A stretch of 64,000 nucleotides of DNA from Corynebacterium parakroppenstedtii (GTDB lineage Bacteria > Actinomycetota > Actinomycetes > Mycobacteriales > Mycobacteriaceae). The notes beneath the pieces are model-generated. The model saw only the letters and a program-made list of their open reading frames with translations. It had not been told where the DNA came from and did no database searches. Where the stretch lies: positions 423,482 to 487,481 of the forward strand of contig NZ_JAGSOA010000003.1 of assembly GCF_019754935.1 (NCBI RefSeq). Reading direction: 5' to 3'. The translations under genes and the position numbers were made by a program. Below, in pieces: positions 8,105-16,866 of this stretch (its first letter is position 1; each line of letters starts with the position of its first letter).

Positions 8105-8524
8105 GAAACAACGCACGTCAGCTTAGCACGACGTCCCGCGTCGAAAACAAAAGAGCAGGTCAAAGACTTGCAAAAGTCCACAGACTAGTCCACGAACTCA
8201 TCGAAAACACCCCTATACCTCTTAATATGTCAGCTTCATATCTCATACATTTCGTATTCATATCGCGCACAATCCCGTCGATAGTGATCGAACTCGACGA
8301 AAAACCTGGACGTAGTACGCTGCTCTCCTATGTATTTACGAAAGAAATTCGTATAATGACCTGAACTTCTCTCAAATGGCATAGCGTAGAGAACAACACG
8401 GTCACATCAAGAACGATCGCAGATCAGGGAAGAACCGCGGCTGAGCACACACTGCTTGCCATCAGCCGCACATGAGTGCAGCCCTGGATTTTCGCGCGAT
8501 GCCAAGAAAGGTGTCCCAGTTCAT
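8105..8524 (+). promoter_or_regulatory. Intergenic leader of the FHA/kinase operon with candidate -10 at 8352-8357
   Basis: This 420 bp gap has no convincing gene. TATAAT at 8352-8357 is a consensus -10 hexamer about 168 bases before the fhaA start, but the hexamer 17-18 bases upstream (around CTATGT) is a poor -35. The stretch 8200-8350 is AT-richer than its surroundings, as expected for a promoter region. Transcription from here would give a long 5' leader. Confidence 0.4.
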
Positions 8525-9511
8525 ATGGATATGCTCGGGCGTTTCCGAAAGCTCGATAGCTCCCTGCAACGCGGCATGGATAATGGATTCGCACGCGTCT
8601 TCGGCGGGTCCGTCGTCCCTGCCGAAATTGAGGAACTCTTGAAGCAAGAGGCCGAGGATTCCTTGGTTTATGGACCCCACGGCACTCTATATGCCCCCGA
8701 CCGGTACGTCGTCTACCTTGCAGCAAAAGACTTGGACAAAATTAACGACGCCGATCCGGACCTGAACTACGACCTCTCTGACCTGCTTGGACGCTTCATC
8801 CGCAACGAAGGATGGCGCACCTACGAAGCCGTCACTGTGGACCTCAAAAGCGACAAAGGCCTGCACACCGGCCAACTGAAGTGCCACTCCTCCGTTTCGG
8901 AGCACCAGGATGCGCGGCCAGTGAGCCCACCCACCGAGGTCTACGCCTCACATCAAAACGACTCCGCCAACCAGGAGCAGCCGGGGCAGTCGGGGCAACC
9001 AGAGGGACAATCTGGCTACCCTCACAGCGTCGACTATGACAGCTACCGCCATGCACAAGCGTGGTCCGAAGTTGCCGACGCCGCCGACACTGCTAACCCC
9101 GCCCCGGGAACAGGGCACGTCTCCCCCGCCGATGCCGCAGCATCGCCGAACGTGCAGGACAACGGCGGTTATGCCCCAGGACAGGCGTCGGTAAGCGGAC
9201 AGGCAAGCGAACAAGCGGCCGTCACCCTCTTACTTCAAGACGGGTCCTCCCGGACATACCACGTACACGAAGGAACAAATATCATCGGGCGCGGTAACCA
9301 GGTGGATTTCCGCCTCCCCGACACCGGCGTATCGCGGCGACACGCCGAACTCGTGTGGGACGGGAAAGAAGCCGTCCTGGTGGATCTACATTCGACCAAC
9401 GGCACCACCGTCAACGACACCCCGATCGACAACTGGCTGCTGGCCGACGGAGACGTCATCACCGTCGGACACTCTTATATAGAGGTGCGAATCAACACGC
9501 CTCAGAAGTAG
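8525..9511 (+). CDS. fhaA: FHA-domain protein with N-terminal DUF3662 domain
   Basis: 328 residues. The first ~130 residues (FARVFGGSVVPAEIEELLKQEA..., then LHTGQLKCHSSV) match the DUF3662 domain of mycobacterial FhaA. A Gln/Pro/Ser-rich linker (about 130-235) follows, then a phosphothreonine-binding FHA domain with GRGNQVDFRLPD, SRRHAEL and STNGTTVN. FhaA binds phosphorylated partners of the PknA/PknB pathway, such as MviN, to control peptidoglycan synthesis. The start ATG 8525 is chosen because MDMLGRFRKL aligns with the family start; upstream in-frame sequence does not. It is the first gene of the cluster leading to pknB, separated from fhaB by 319 bases. Confidence 0.88.
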   Translation: MDMLGRFRKLDSSLQRGMDNGFARVFGGSVVPAEIEELLKQEAEDSLVYGPHGTLYAPDRYVVYLAAKDLDKINDADPDLNYDLSDLLGRFIRNEGWRTYEAVTVDLKSDKGLHTGQLKCHSSVSEHQDARPVSPPTEVYASHQNDSANQEQPGQSGQPEGQSGYPHSVDYDSYRHAQAWSEVADAADTANPAPGTGHVSPADAAASPNVQDNGGYAPGQASVSGQASEQAAVTLLLQDGSSRTYHVHEGTNIIGRGNQVDFRLPDTGVSRRHAELVWDGKEAVLVDLHSTNGTTVNDTPIDNWLLADGDVITVGHSYIEVRINTPQK

Positions 9512-9830
9512 GCCCACGGACGTAAAACCGGAGTGCGAACTCAGGGGCCGCGTCCGCGTGAGAAACTAGCTCGACGCAGACCAAACTCCGCGGCGGTACC
9601 GTCGTCGATAGTGGTGTGAATACCGACGCTGACACCGTCGAAAAGCTTTACCGCACCTCTACGAACACGGGCTTTATGCTGCGGGGTTGGCGCGCGGGCA
9701 CACCAAAGAAGGTAAAGTAGGGCACGACTTGAATCGGTGGGGTGTCCAGGTGTGCCTGTAAGCTCACTATCCAGCTGGCGCACATGGAGCCACAACCGAT
9801 GCTGCTGCACAACCAAGGAGGATGCCCACC
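9512..9830 (+). other. Intergenic region between fhaA and fhaB, no gene recognised
   Basis: This 319 bp gap contains no frame with convincing composition or homology. Its length suggests that fhaB and the genes after it may have their own promoter, but no clear -35/-10 pair was found. The only firm signal is the AAGGAGG ribosome site at 9815-9821. Confidence 0.4.
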
Positions 9831-10331
9831 ATGCAAAGCACGGTGTTGTTTCTCGTTAAACTAGCCATCCTCATCCTGCTCTGGCTCTTCATCGCGCTCA
9901 CCCTGCGCGCTCTCAAACGGGATTCGGCTACGCCCTCAGCCACCGTGCTCGCGGCACCCGCCGTAGCAGCGCCCCAAGGCGGGCCTGACCAGACCGTCGC
10001 CCCCAACGCCGACGGCAGACGGAACCAGCGAAATAAGGCCCCACTCTCGGAACTCGTCGTGACCAACGGGCCCCAGAGAGGACAAACGATCGACCTGACG
10101 TCGCAATCTGAAGTGTTCGTCGGACGAGCATCGTCGTGCACACTTGTCCTCAGCGATGACTACGCTTCATCCCGTCACGCGCGGTTCATCCGAAACGGAA
10201 ACGACTGGTTCGTGGAAGATCTAGAATCGCGCAACGGGACGTACCTCAACGAGCAACGCATCGACCAGCTAGAAACCCTCACCCGCGGAGATGCCATCCG
10301 CGTCGGCCGAACCACACTGCACGTGCAGTAG
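9831..10331 (+). CDS. fhaB: FHA-domain membrane-anchored protein FhaB/FipA type
   Basis: 166 residues: one N-terminal membrane segment (about residues 5-26, LVKLAILILLWLFIALTLR), a short linker, then an FHA domain with VGRASSCTLVLSDDYASSRHARF and SRNGTYLNEQ. The family (FhaB/FipA) links PknA/PknB phosphorylation to septation and wall growth. The ribosome site AAGGAGG at 9815-9821 decides the start: ATG 9822 directly abuts it and is too close, whereas ATG 9831 is nine bases away. It is followed after 14 bases by the phosphatase gene. Confidence 0.9.
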   Translation: MQSTVLFLVKLAILILLWLFIALTLRALKRDSATPSATVLAAPAVAAPQGGPDQTVAPNADGRRNQRNKAPLSELVVTNGPQRGQTIDLTSQSEVFVGRASSCTLVLSDDYASSRHARFIRNGNDWFVEDLESRNGTYLNEQRIDQLETLTRGDAIRVGRTTLHVQ

Positions 10332-10345
10332 GAAGGGATCATTAG

Positions 10346-12055
10346 ATGACATATGCCCTGACCTACGCGGCCGCATCGCACGTAGGACTGATCCGCGGAA
10401 ATAACGAAGACTCTGCCTACGCAGGCCCCCACCTGCTGGCACTGGCCGACGGCATGGGCGGACATGCGGCGGGAGAAATAGCCTCCCAGCTCATGATTTC
10501 CCACATTGCCCACGTCGACGATGTGGGACCCGGCGACGACATGTGCGGGCAGCTGGCCGACGCGATGGCCGAAGGTAACGCTGCTATCGCTAACCAGATC
10601 GACATCAACCCCGCCACCGAGGGCATGGGGTGCACCCTCGACGCCTTCTTCTTCAACGACGACACCCTCGCCATCTGCCACGTCGGCGACTCACGCGGAT
10701 ACCTCTACCGCGACGGACAACTAGAGCAAATTACCAAAGACGACACCTACGTCCAATCCCTTGTCGACGAAGGCCAGCTGGCGCCCGAAGACGTCTCCAA
10801 CCACCCGCAGCGCTCCCTCATCCTGAAAGCGCTGACAGGCCGCCCCGTGGAGCCCACCCTGATGCTCCGCGACGTCCGCCCCGGTGACCGCTACCTCCTG
10901 TGCTCCGACGGCCTCTCTGACCCCGTCAGCCACGACACCATCGCGGATATCGTCTCCCGTGGCACACTCGACCAAGCTGCCGAGCGCCTTATCGACCTCG
11001 CTCTACGCAGCGGCGGCCCCGATAACGTCACCGTCGTTCTCGGAGAAATCGTCGACACCAGCGACGACGACTACGCCCCGGCCGCACCTCTCCTCGTCGG
11101 TGCGCTCGATCCGGAACAGACCGACGTCGCCCGGCCTGATACCGCAGCCGGCCGAGCCGTCGGCATGAAGCTTATACAACAGAACAAGGAAGCCCAGGCC
11201 CAACGAAATCCTGGAGCGCGCTCCGGATCGCAACCGGCGTCACCCAACAACGGTGGTGGCCCCTCCGACAACGGGAGAACACACACATCCCGGGGTGACC
11301 TTGCCGATTCCGCACACAGTGGTACATCCGCCGGGGCCAATGAACGTAGTAGCACAGCAGGTCGTGGTGCGAAGGACAGTACTGATTCCACCCACGGTTC
11401 AGCCGTCGCCGGAGGACACGGCCATAACCACGAAAAACACAATAAGAAAAAAGGGCGTCGCATCGGTCTCACGGTGGGCGTCATTGTTCTTATCCTCGCC
11501 GTCGTCATCGGTGCCGGCGGATGGTGGGCGAAGAAAACACTAGATAACCGCTATTACATCGCCACCGACAACAACGAACTCGTCGTCTATAAAGGTGCAG
11601 ACGAAACAATCCTCGGAAAAACGCTCCACAGCACGTACCAACGCGCATGTTTGGACGCCAAGGGCAACCTCACGCTGCTGGACGCGAACTCCACTAAGAA
11701 ATGCCACCGCTTCCAACTCACCGATCTTCCGCCATCGACGCGGACAAACGTCGACAATCTGCCATCGGGGGACTACAACGACGTCCAAACACAAATGGAG
11801 CGACTAGCTAAGCAGGCGCTCCCTGTGTGCGTGACCCGCGAATCATCGCACGGCAACGCCGATAATCCCGACGCAGCCCGCGACAACCGCAGTGGTGAGC
11901 CACACGCGCCCTCCGACGCGGCAACCAGTGGCGAACCCGCACCGAGCGCACCCAGTGCTGGCGGATCCGCAGCCAACAACGCCTCGGGAGACACCGCCAA
12001 CGGGCAACCCGGAGACCTCACCACACCTGGTGACACATGCCGGGAGGTGAAATAA
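10346..12055 (+). CDS. pstP: PP2C-type Ser/Thr protein phosphatase, membrane-anchored
   Basis: 569 residues. The catalytic PPM domain (about 1-240) shows the metal-binding set: GNNEDSAY, LADGMGGHAAGE, CHVGDSRGYLY, LLCSDGLSD and GGPDNVTVVL. A polar linker rich in Gly/Ser/His leads to one membrane segment (about 372-393, IGLTVGVIVLILAVVIGAG) and an extracytoplasmic domain ending in a Ser/Ala/Asn-rich tail. The family (PstP/Ppp) removes phosphate from PknA, PknB and their substrates, so it balances the two kinases encoded downstream. The stop is immediately followed by the rodA start without any gap, indicating one operon. Confidence 0.92.
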   Translation: MTYALTYAAASHVGLIRGNNEDSAYAGPHLLALADGMGGHAAGEIASQLMISHIAHVDDVGPGDDMCGQLADAMAEGNAAIANQIDINPATEGMGCTLDAFFFNDDTLAICHVGDSRGYLYRDGQLEQITKDDTYVQSLVDEGQLAPEDVSNHPQRSLILKALTGRPVEPTLMLRDVRPGDRYLLCSDGLSDPVSHDTIADIVSRGTLDQAAERLIDLALRSGGPDNVTVVLGEIVDTSDDDYAPAAPLLVGALDPEQTDVARPDTAAGRAVGMKLIQQNKEAQAQRNPGARSGSQPASPNNGGGPSDNGRTHTSRGDLADSAHSGTSAGANERSSTAGRGAKDSTDSTHGSAVAGGHGHNHEKHNKKKGRRIGLTVGVIVLILAVVIGAGGWWAKKTLDNRYYIATDNNELVVYKGADETILGKTLHSTYQRACLDAKGNLTLLDANSTKKCHRFQLTDLPPSTRTNVDNLPSGDYNDVQTQMERLAKQALPVCVTRESSHGNADNPDAARDNRSGEPHAPSDAATSGEPAPSAPSAGGSAANNASGDTANGQPGDLTTPGDTCREVK

Positions 12056-13513
12056 ATGACCTATTCACACCCATCGACAGCGGGAAACGCCGTCGCGTAC
12101 CCGGCAACGACAACCGGGCAGGCAACCGACAACACGGGACCCATTGCGCGGCCCAAACGGCCACGGCGCTGGATCGAACTCGGGCTGCTGCTGGCTGTCA
12201 CCGCGATCCTCGCTTTGGCGGTGATCGCCGTCGAAATCGCGGCTAACCACCCGCTGACCACGGATGTTGCCTACCTCCTCGGCGGGTTCATCATCATTTT
12301 CACCGTCGCCCACCTCGTGATTCTGTGGAAAGCGCCCTACTCCGACCAGATCATGCTTCCCGTCGCGGCGTTGCTCAACGCCATCGGCCTCGTCATGATT
12401 TACCGGCTGGACCTGGCCACGGGGAATAACCTTGTCCGCTCACAGATCATGTGGACGGTGATCGGTGTAACCATGATGGTCGCCGTCATCGTCGGACTTC
12501 GCGACCACCGATCCCTCCAGGACTACTCGTTCCTGCTCGGTATCGCTGGTCTGATCTTCATGGCCGTCCCCATGGTGTGGCCCACCAGCCTCAACGCGGA
12601 CGCCAACGTGTGGGTGCAAATTGGGCCGTTCTCCATTCAGCCCGGTGAGTTCTCGAAGATCCTACTTCTGCTGTTCTTCGCCTCACTCCTCACCACGAAG
12701 CGAGCACTGTTCAACGTCGCCGGGACCAAATTCCTCGGAATGAGATTCCCGCGGCTGCGTGACCTCGGACCCATCCTCGTCGTGTGGGGAATCGCCCTCG
12801 TCATTATGGCCGGCGAAAACGACTTCGGCCCAGCACTCCTCCTCTTCGGGACCGTGCTCGGCATGCTCTATATCGCCACCTCGCGGCCGTCGTGGATCAT
12901 TATCGGACTCGGTCTTGCCGCCATCGGTGCCGTCGGGATCTACAACATCTCCGCCAAGATTCAGACACGCGTCGACAACTTCATCGACCCCATCAGCCAC
13001 TACAACGAGGGCGGATACCAGCTCTCGCAAGCGCTCTTCGGCCTGTCGTGGGGTGGGGTCACCGGCACCGGACTTGGACGAGGGTATCCCGAAGAGGTGC
13101 CCGTTGCGCACTCCGACTTCATCCTCGCCGCCATCGGTGAGGAACTCGGCCTCGTGGGGCTCTCCGCGCTCATCGTCCTCTACGCCGTCTTCGTCGCCAG
13201 AGGCATGAAGACAGCACTCAAGACACGCGACACCTACGGCAAACTCGTTGCCTCTGGGCTCTCGCTCACCATCGCGATCCAGGTGTTCGTCGTCGTCGGA
13301 GGGATTTCAAGACTCCTACCGATGACCGGACTGACGACGCCATTCGTCGCCCACGGAGGCTCGTCGCTCCTTGCCAACTACATGCTGCTGGCCATCATCC
13401 TGCGCATTTCCAATTCCGCGCGGCAACCAGCTAGCGTTAGCGGGTCAGCCGCGACACCGAACCGTAAAACCAACCAGCAAGCCAGCACCAACCAGAAGGA
13501 GGCACAACAGTGA
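12056..13513 (+). CDS. rodA: SEDS-family peptidoglycan polymerase RodA
   Basis: 485 residues with about ten membrane segments. Characteristic FtsW/RodA/SpoVE features are visible: LNADANVWVQIGPFSIQPGE, the long extracellular loop with YQLSQALFGLSWGG and TGTGLGRGYPEEVPVAHSDFI, and GMTTPF-like GLTTPFVAHGGSS near the C-terminus. SEDS proteins polymerise glycan strands from lipid II together with a class B penicillin-binding protein, here encoded next with a GTGA overlap. Short charged N- and C-terminal tails are cytoplasmic. Assignment to RodA rather than FtsW rests on the neighbouring pbpA and kinase genes. Confidence 0.92.
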   Translation: MTYSHPSTAGNAVAYPATTTGQATDNTGPIARPKRPRRWIELGLLLAVTAILALAVIAVEIAANHPLTTDVAYLLGGFIIIFTVAHLVILWKAPYSDQIMLPVAALLNAIGLVMIYRLDLATGNNLVRSQIMWTVIGVTMMVAVIVGLRDHRSLQDYSFLLGIAGLIFMAVPMVWPTSLNADANVWVQIGPFSIQPGEFSKILLLLFFASLLTTKRALFNVAGTKFLGMRFPRLRDLGPILVVWGIALVIMAGENDFGPALLLFGTVLGMLYIATSRPSWIIIGLGLAAIGAVGIYNISAKIQTRVDNFIDPISHYNEGGYQLSQALFGLSWGGVTGTGLGRGYPEEVPVAHSDFILAAIGEELGLVGLSALIVLYAVFVARGMKTALKTRDTYGKLVASGLSLTIAIQVFVVVGGISRLLPMTGLTTPFVAHGGSSLLANYMLLAIILRISNSARQPASVSGSAATPNRKTNQQASTNQKEAQQ

Positions 13514-14973
13514 ACCGGTCCATCCGCGCAGTCACCATCTTCTGCCTCCTCCTCGTTGTTGCCATGGTGGCCAACCTCACCTGGATCCAGGGGTTCCAGA
13601 CCGACCACCTGGCCAAGAACTCGCTTGACCGTCGCCAGTACTACGACATGAAGTCACGCCAACGCGGACAGATCAGCGCCGGGGGAGAAATCCTGGCGCA
13701 CTCCGTCAAGGGCGCCAATGACATGTACAACCGCGAATACGTCAGCGACCCCGACGCGTTTGGGCCCATCGAGGGCTACCTCTCTGACCGCTACGGAACA
13801 GCGGGCATCGAGGCCAGCCAGAACAACATCCTTAACGGCACCGACGACTCGCTGTTTACCAAACGGTTCACCGACACCCTCACGGGCAAGGAAACCCAGG
13901 GTGCCAATGTCGAGCTCACCATCGACCCCAAGACGCAGCGCGTCGCCTATGACGCCATGACCAGCCGCGGATACACCGGTGCCGTCGTCGCGCTCCGGCC
14001 CTCCACTGGGGAAGTGCTCGCGATGGCCTCCACCCCTGGTTACGACCCGCGCAGCATCGTGACCTCGAATGCTGAGGAAGCACAGCAAAACTGGGCTGAC
14101 CTCAACAACAACCCGGAATCGCCGCTGCTCAACCACGCGACGCAGCAGACGCTTCCGCCCGGATCGACATTCAAGCTGATCACCACGGCTGCTGCCATGG
14201 AGAAGAACAACGTCAACGCCAACACCACGGTCACCGCGGAACCGCAGATCACGCTGCCGGATAGCTACACGACCATGGAGAACTACGGTGGTGAGCGCTG
14301 CGGGAGTGGTTCTCTGACGACGCTGTCCACCGCGTTCACTCTGTCCTGCAACACGGCGTTTGCCCAGCTCGGAATGGCTGCGGGAACCGAGCAGTTCAAG
14401 AAGACCGCTAAAGCATTCGGCGTGGGTGAGAGCGTGGATGACTTCGGACTGCCCGTCCAGACGTCCACCGTCGGCGAGATTGCTGACCAACCATCACTGG
14501 CGCAGTCCTCCATCGGACAGCGCGACGTGTCCATCACACCGTTGCAGGACGCCATCATCGCCGCCACGATCGCCAATAAAGGCAAGAGGATGAAGCCCTA
14601 CGTGGTCAAGCAGATCACCGACTCCAGCCTCAAGCCCATCAAGACCACGAAACCTGAACAAGTCAATACCGCGGTCAACGAAGACATCGCGAACCGCATC
14701 ACGCAGCTCATGATCGGATCCGAAAAAGGCACCAGCGGGTACGCCGGCGCCGACATCGCATCCAAGACCGGTACCGCCGAGCACGGCGAAAACTCACGGT
14801 CCTCCAAACCACACGCCTGGTACGTCGCCTTCGGGCCCTCCCAGAACGCCGACGTCGCCGTGGCCGTCGTCGTCGAAAATGGTGGTGACCGAGGACAAGC
14901 AGCAACGGGCGGGTCCGTCGCAGCCCCCATCGGCCGCGCTGTCATCGCCCAGGCACTCAAGGACGGGGTGTAA
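13510..14973 (+). CDS. pbpA: Class B penicillin-binding protein (transpeptidase) PbpA
   Basis: 487 residues; start GTG 13510 overlaps the rodA stop and has AGGAGG just upstream. An N-terminal membrane anchor (about 6-26) precedes a dimerisation region and a transpeptidase domain with all three active-site motifs: S219-T-F-K (PPGSTFKLI), S-C-N in FTLSCNTAF, and K419-T-G (ASKTGTAE). It cross-links peptidoglycan in partnership with RodA; in mycobacteria PbpA is a substrate of PknB. Stop and pknA start are three bases apart. Confidence 0.93.
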   Translation: MNRSIRAVTIFCLLLVVAMVANLTWIQGFQTDHLAKNSLDRRQYYDMKSRQRGQISAGGEILAHSVKGANDMYNREYVSDPDAFGPIEGYLSDRYGTAGIEASQNNILNGTDDSLFTKRFTDTLTGKETQGANVELTIDPKTQRVAYDAMTSRGYTGAVVALRPSTGEVLAMASTPGYDPRSIVTSNAEEAQQNWADLNNNPESPLLNHATQQTLPPGSTFKLITTAAAMEKNNVNANTTVTAEPQITLPDSYTTMENYGGERCGSGSLTTLSTAFTLSCNTAFAQLGMAAGTEQFKKTAKAFGVGESVDDFGLPVQTSTVGEIADQPSLAQSSIGQRDVSITPLQDAIIAATIANKGKRMKPYVVKQITDSSLKPIKTTKPEQVNTAVNEDIANRITQLMIGSEKGTSGYAGADIASKTGTAEHGENSRSSKPHAWYVAFGPSQNADVAVAVVVENGGDRGQAATGGSVAAPIGRAVIAQALKDGV

Positions 14974-14976
14974 AAC

Positions 14977-16863
14977 ATGACCAATGACAACGATCTCCAA
15001 CCGGATCGATCAGACATTGAGCGCGTTCAACGCCTCGTAGGAACCCACTACCGCCTCAACTGGATCATCGGCCGGGGCGGCATGTCCACCGTGTGGCTCG
15101 CCACCGACAACGACACCGGCGACCCCGTCGCCATCAAAGTTCTCAAACCCGAGTACACCGACAACACCGAGTTCCGCGAACGCTTCCGGAACGAAGCCAA
15201 CGCGTCATCGCTCATCGACAGCCCCAATGTCGTTCACACCCACGCCTACCGCGAAGTCCTCGATGCAGGGCTGACCTTCTGCTTCATCATCATGGAATAC
15301 GTGCGTGGCGAATCACTTGCCGACGTCCTCGCGCGCGAAAAGAAACTTCCCGAAAAACTTGCACTCGACGTGCTGCAGCAAAGCGCGCTCGGGTTGCAGG
15401 CCATTCACGCTGCCGGCATGGTTCACCGCGATATCAAGCCCGGCAACCTGCTGATCACACCCGACGGCACGGTCAAGGTCGCGGACTTCGGCATCGCCAA
15501 AGCCGCCGAAGCGGTGCCACTCACGCGGACCGGCATGGTGGTTGGCACCGCGCAATATGTCTCCCCTGAACAAGCCCAGGGGATGAAAGTGGGGCCTGCC
15601 AGCGATATTTACTCGCTCGGCGTTGTCGGCTACGAAATGCTGACCGGTCAGCGGCCGTTCCGGGGCGACTCCACTGTGTCCGTCGCCATCGCGCATATCA
15701 ACACGACGCCGCCTGCTCTGCCTGAGAGCATCGGGCGGAATACTCGCGAACTGATTGCGACGGCGCTGCGCAAAGACCCCCGCGCACGCTACGCCAATGG
15801 TGCCGAACTCACCATGGCTGTCGCCCACGTTCGCAACGGCGACATGCCGCCACTGCCCGAAACACTTCATCAACAAATTAACCAAGACGGCATGGTCACC
15901 CCCAGCGGGCCCGACGCCCCCACGGCCATGTTCGCGACCAATGGTGAGCCCCAGCCGACCGCGCAATTCGTCTCGCCCACAGCGCCTGGCGAATCCATTG
16001 CGCAGGTCACCGAACAACCTCAAACCCCTGCTCCCAAGGTCCAGGGGCCAGCGCCGCAACCCGGCGGCACCGTCCACCCATCACTCGGCGGAGCGGCAAC
16101 TAACCGTGGCCCCTCCGACGGCACACGTATAAGCCCGGCAGCCCAGCAGAACGCTGCAGCCCCCGGCGCGGCAGCAGCCGCTGCTAACCGCCCTGGTGGC
16201 ACGCCCAATCGCGGACAAAGTCCTGCCCGGAACACCAACAAAGGCGCGGCGCCCAACAAGAACAACAACTCCAAGGCCACGCGGTGGCTCTGGACGCTCA
16301 TTGGGCTCCTCGTCCTTATCGTCGTCGCTATTGGGGCATGGATGGCTTTCGGTGTTCACCGCGATGGCGGGCGCGACGAAACTGGCGAAACTGTCACCAG
16401 CGTCATCACCACCGTCGTCCCTGGTGAGAACGACGACAATGACACCGCGCCGGCGGAGACCTACCAGCCGCCGCAGCGGACCAACACGGAACAACAGACC
16501 AACCCCGGCACTGAGACCCGGCCTGTTCAGCCGACCGAAACCGGAGACCAAGGGACGAACAACACCCCCGGTACCGACAACGACACCACAGGCGAAAACG
16601 GAAACAACGGGACCACCGACGGCAACTCCGGTAACACGAACACCGGCGGGAATAACTCCAACGGGGGCACCAACAACGGGTCCGGGAACGCAGGAAACAA
16701 CGGCAGCCGCGGAAACAGCAACGGCGGCAACAGCGGATCCGGCAACACCAACCAACAAAACTCCGCCATCAACGGAGGAACCGGGACAGGAGGAACCACC
16801 GGGCAAGGCCACAGCTCCCACAACGGAACCAGTAACGGAAACAGCGCTCGGAGCGGGGTCTAA
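14977..16863 (+). CDS. pknA: Ser/Thr protein kinase PknA
   Basis: 628 residues. The kinase domain (about 24-290) has the Gly-rich loop GRGGMSTV (33-40), Lys54, catalytic HRD (150-152), DFG (Asp170) and a Thr-containing activation loop TRTGMVVGTAQYVSPEQ. A long Pro/Ala/Gln linker leads to a membrane segment (about 435-455). The extracytoplasmic tail of ~165 residues is almost entirely Asn, Gly, Thr and Ser, with no PASTA or other folded domain. PknA phosphorylates division and wall-synthesis proteins and activates PknB. The gene lies three bases after pbpA and three before pknB. Confidence 0.93.
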   Translation: MTNDNDLQPDRSDIERVQRLVGTHYRLNWIIGRGGMSTVWLATDNDTGDPVAIKVLKPEYTDNTEFRERFRNEANASSLIDSPNVVHTHAYREVLDAGLTFCFIIMEYVRGESLADVLAREKKLPEKLALDVLQQSALGLQAIHAAGMVHRDIKPGNLLITPDGTVKVADFGIAKAAEAVPLTRTGMVVGTAQYVSPEQAQGMKVGPASDIYSLGVVGYEMLTGQRPFRGDSTVSVAIAHINTTPPALPESIGRNTRELIATALRKDPRARYANGAELTMAVAHVRNGDMPPLPETLHQQINQDGMVTPSGPDAPTAMFATNGEPQPTAQFVSPTAPGESIAQVTEQPQTPAPKVQGPAPQPGGTVHPSLGGAATNRGPSDGTRISPAAQQNAAAPGAAAAAANRPGGTPNRGQSPARNTNKGAAPNKNNNSKATRWLWTLIGLLVLIVVAIGAWMAFGVHRDGGRDETGETVTSVITTVVPGENDDNDTAPAETYQPPQRTNTEQQTNPGTETRPVQPTETGDQGTNNTPGTDNDTTGENGNNGTTDGNSGNTNTGGNNSNGGTNNGSGNAGNNGSRGNSNGGNSGSGNTNQQNSAINGGTGTGGTTGQGHSSHNGTSNGNSARSGV

Positions 16864-16866
16864 GCG

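Noticed and set aside
9541..9816. Minus-strand open frame between fhaA and fhaB
   Set aside because: Composition is not protein-like, no start signal is visible, and it would be the only opposing gene within the kinase operon.
15313..16077. Long minus-strand open frame opposite pknA
   Set aside because: It is antisense to a clear kinase gene, has biased GC-driven composition (Arg/Gly/His) and no ribosome site. Similar antisense frames opposite pbpA (13654-14490), the ABC permease (55924-56916) and the amidase/CPBP pair (23296-24354) were rejected for the same reason.
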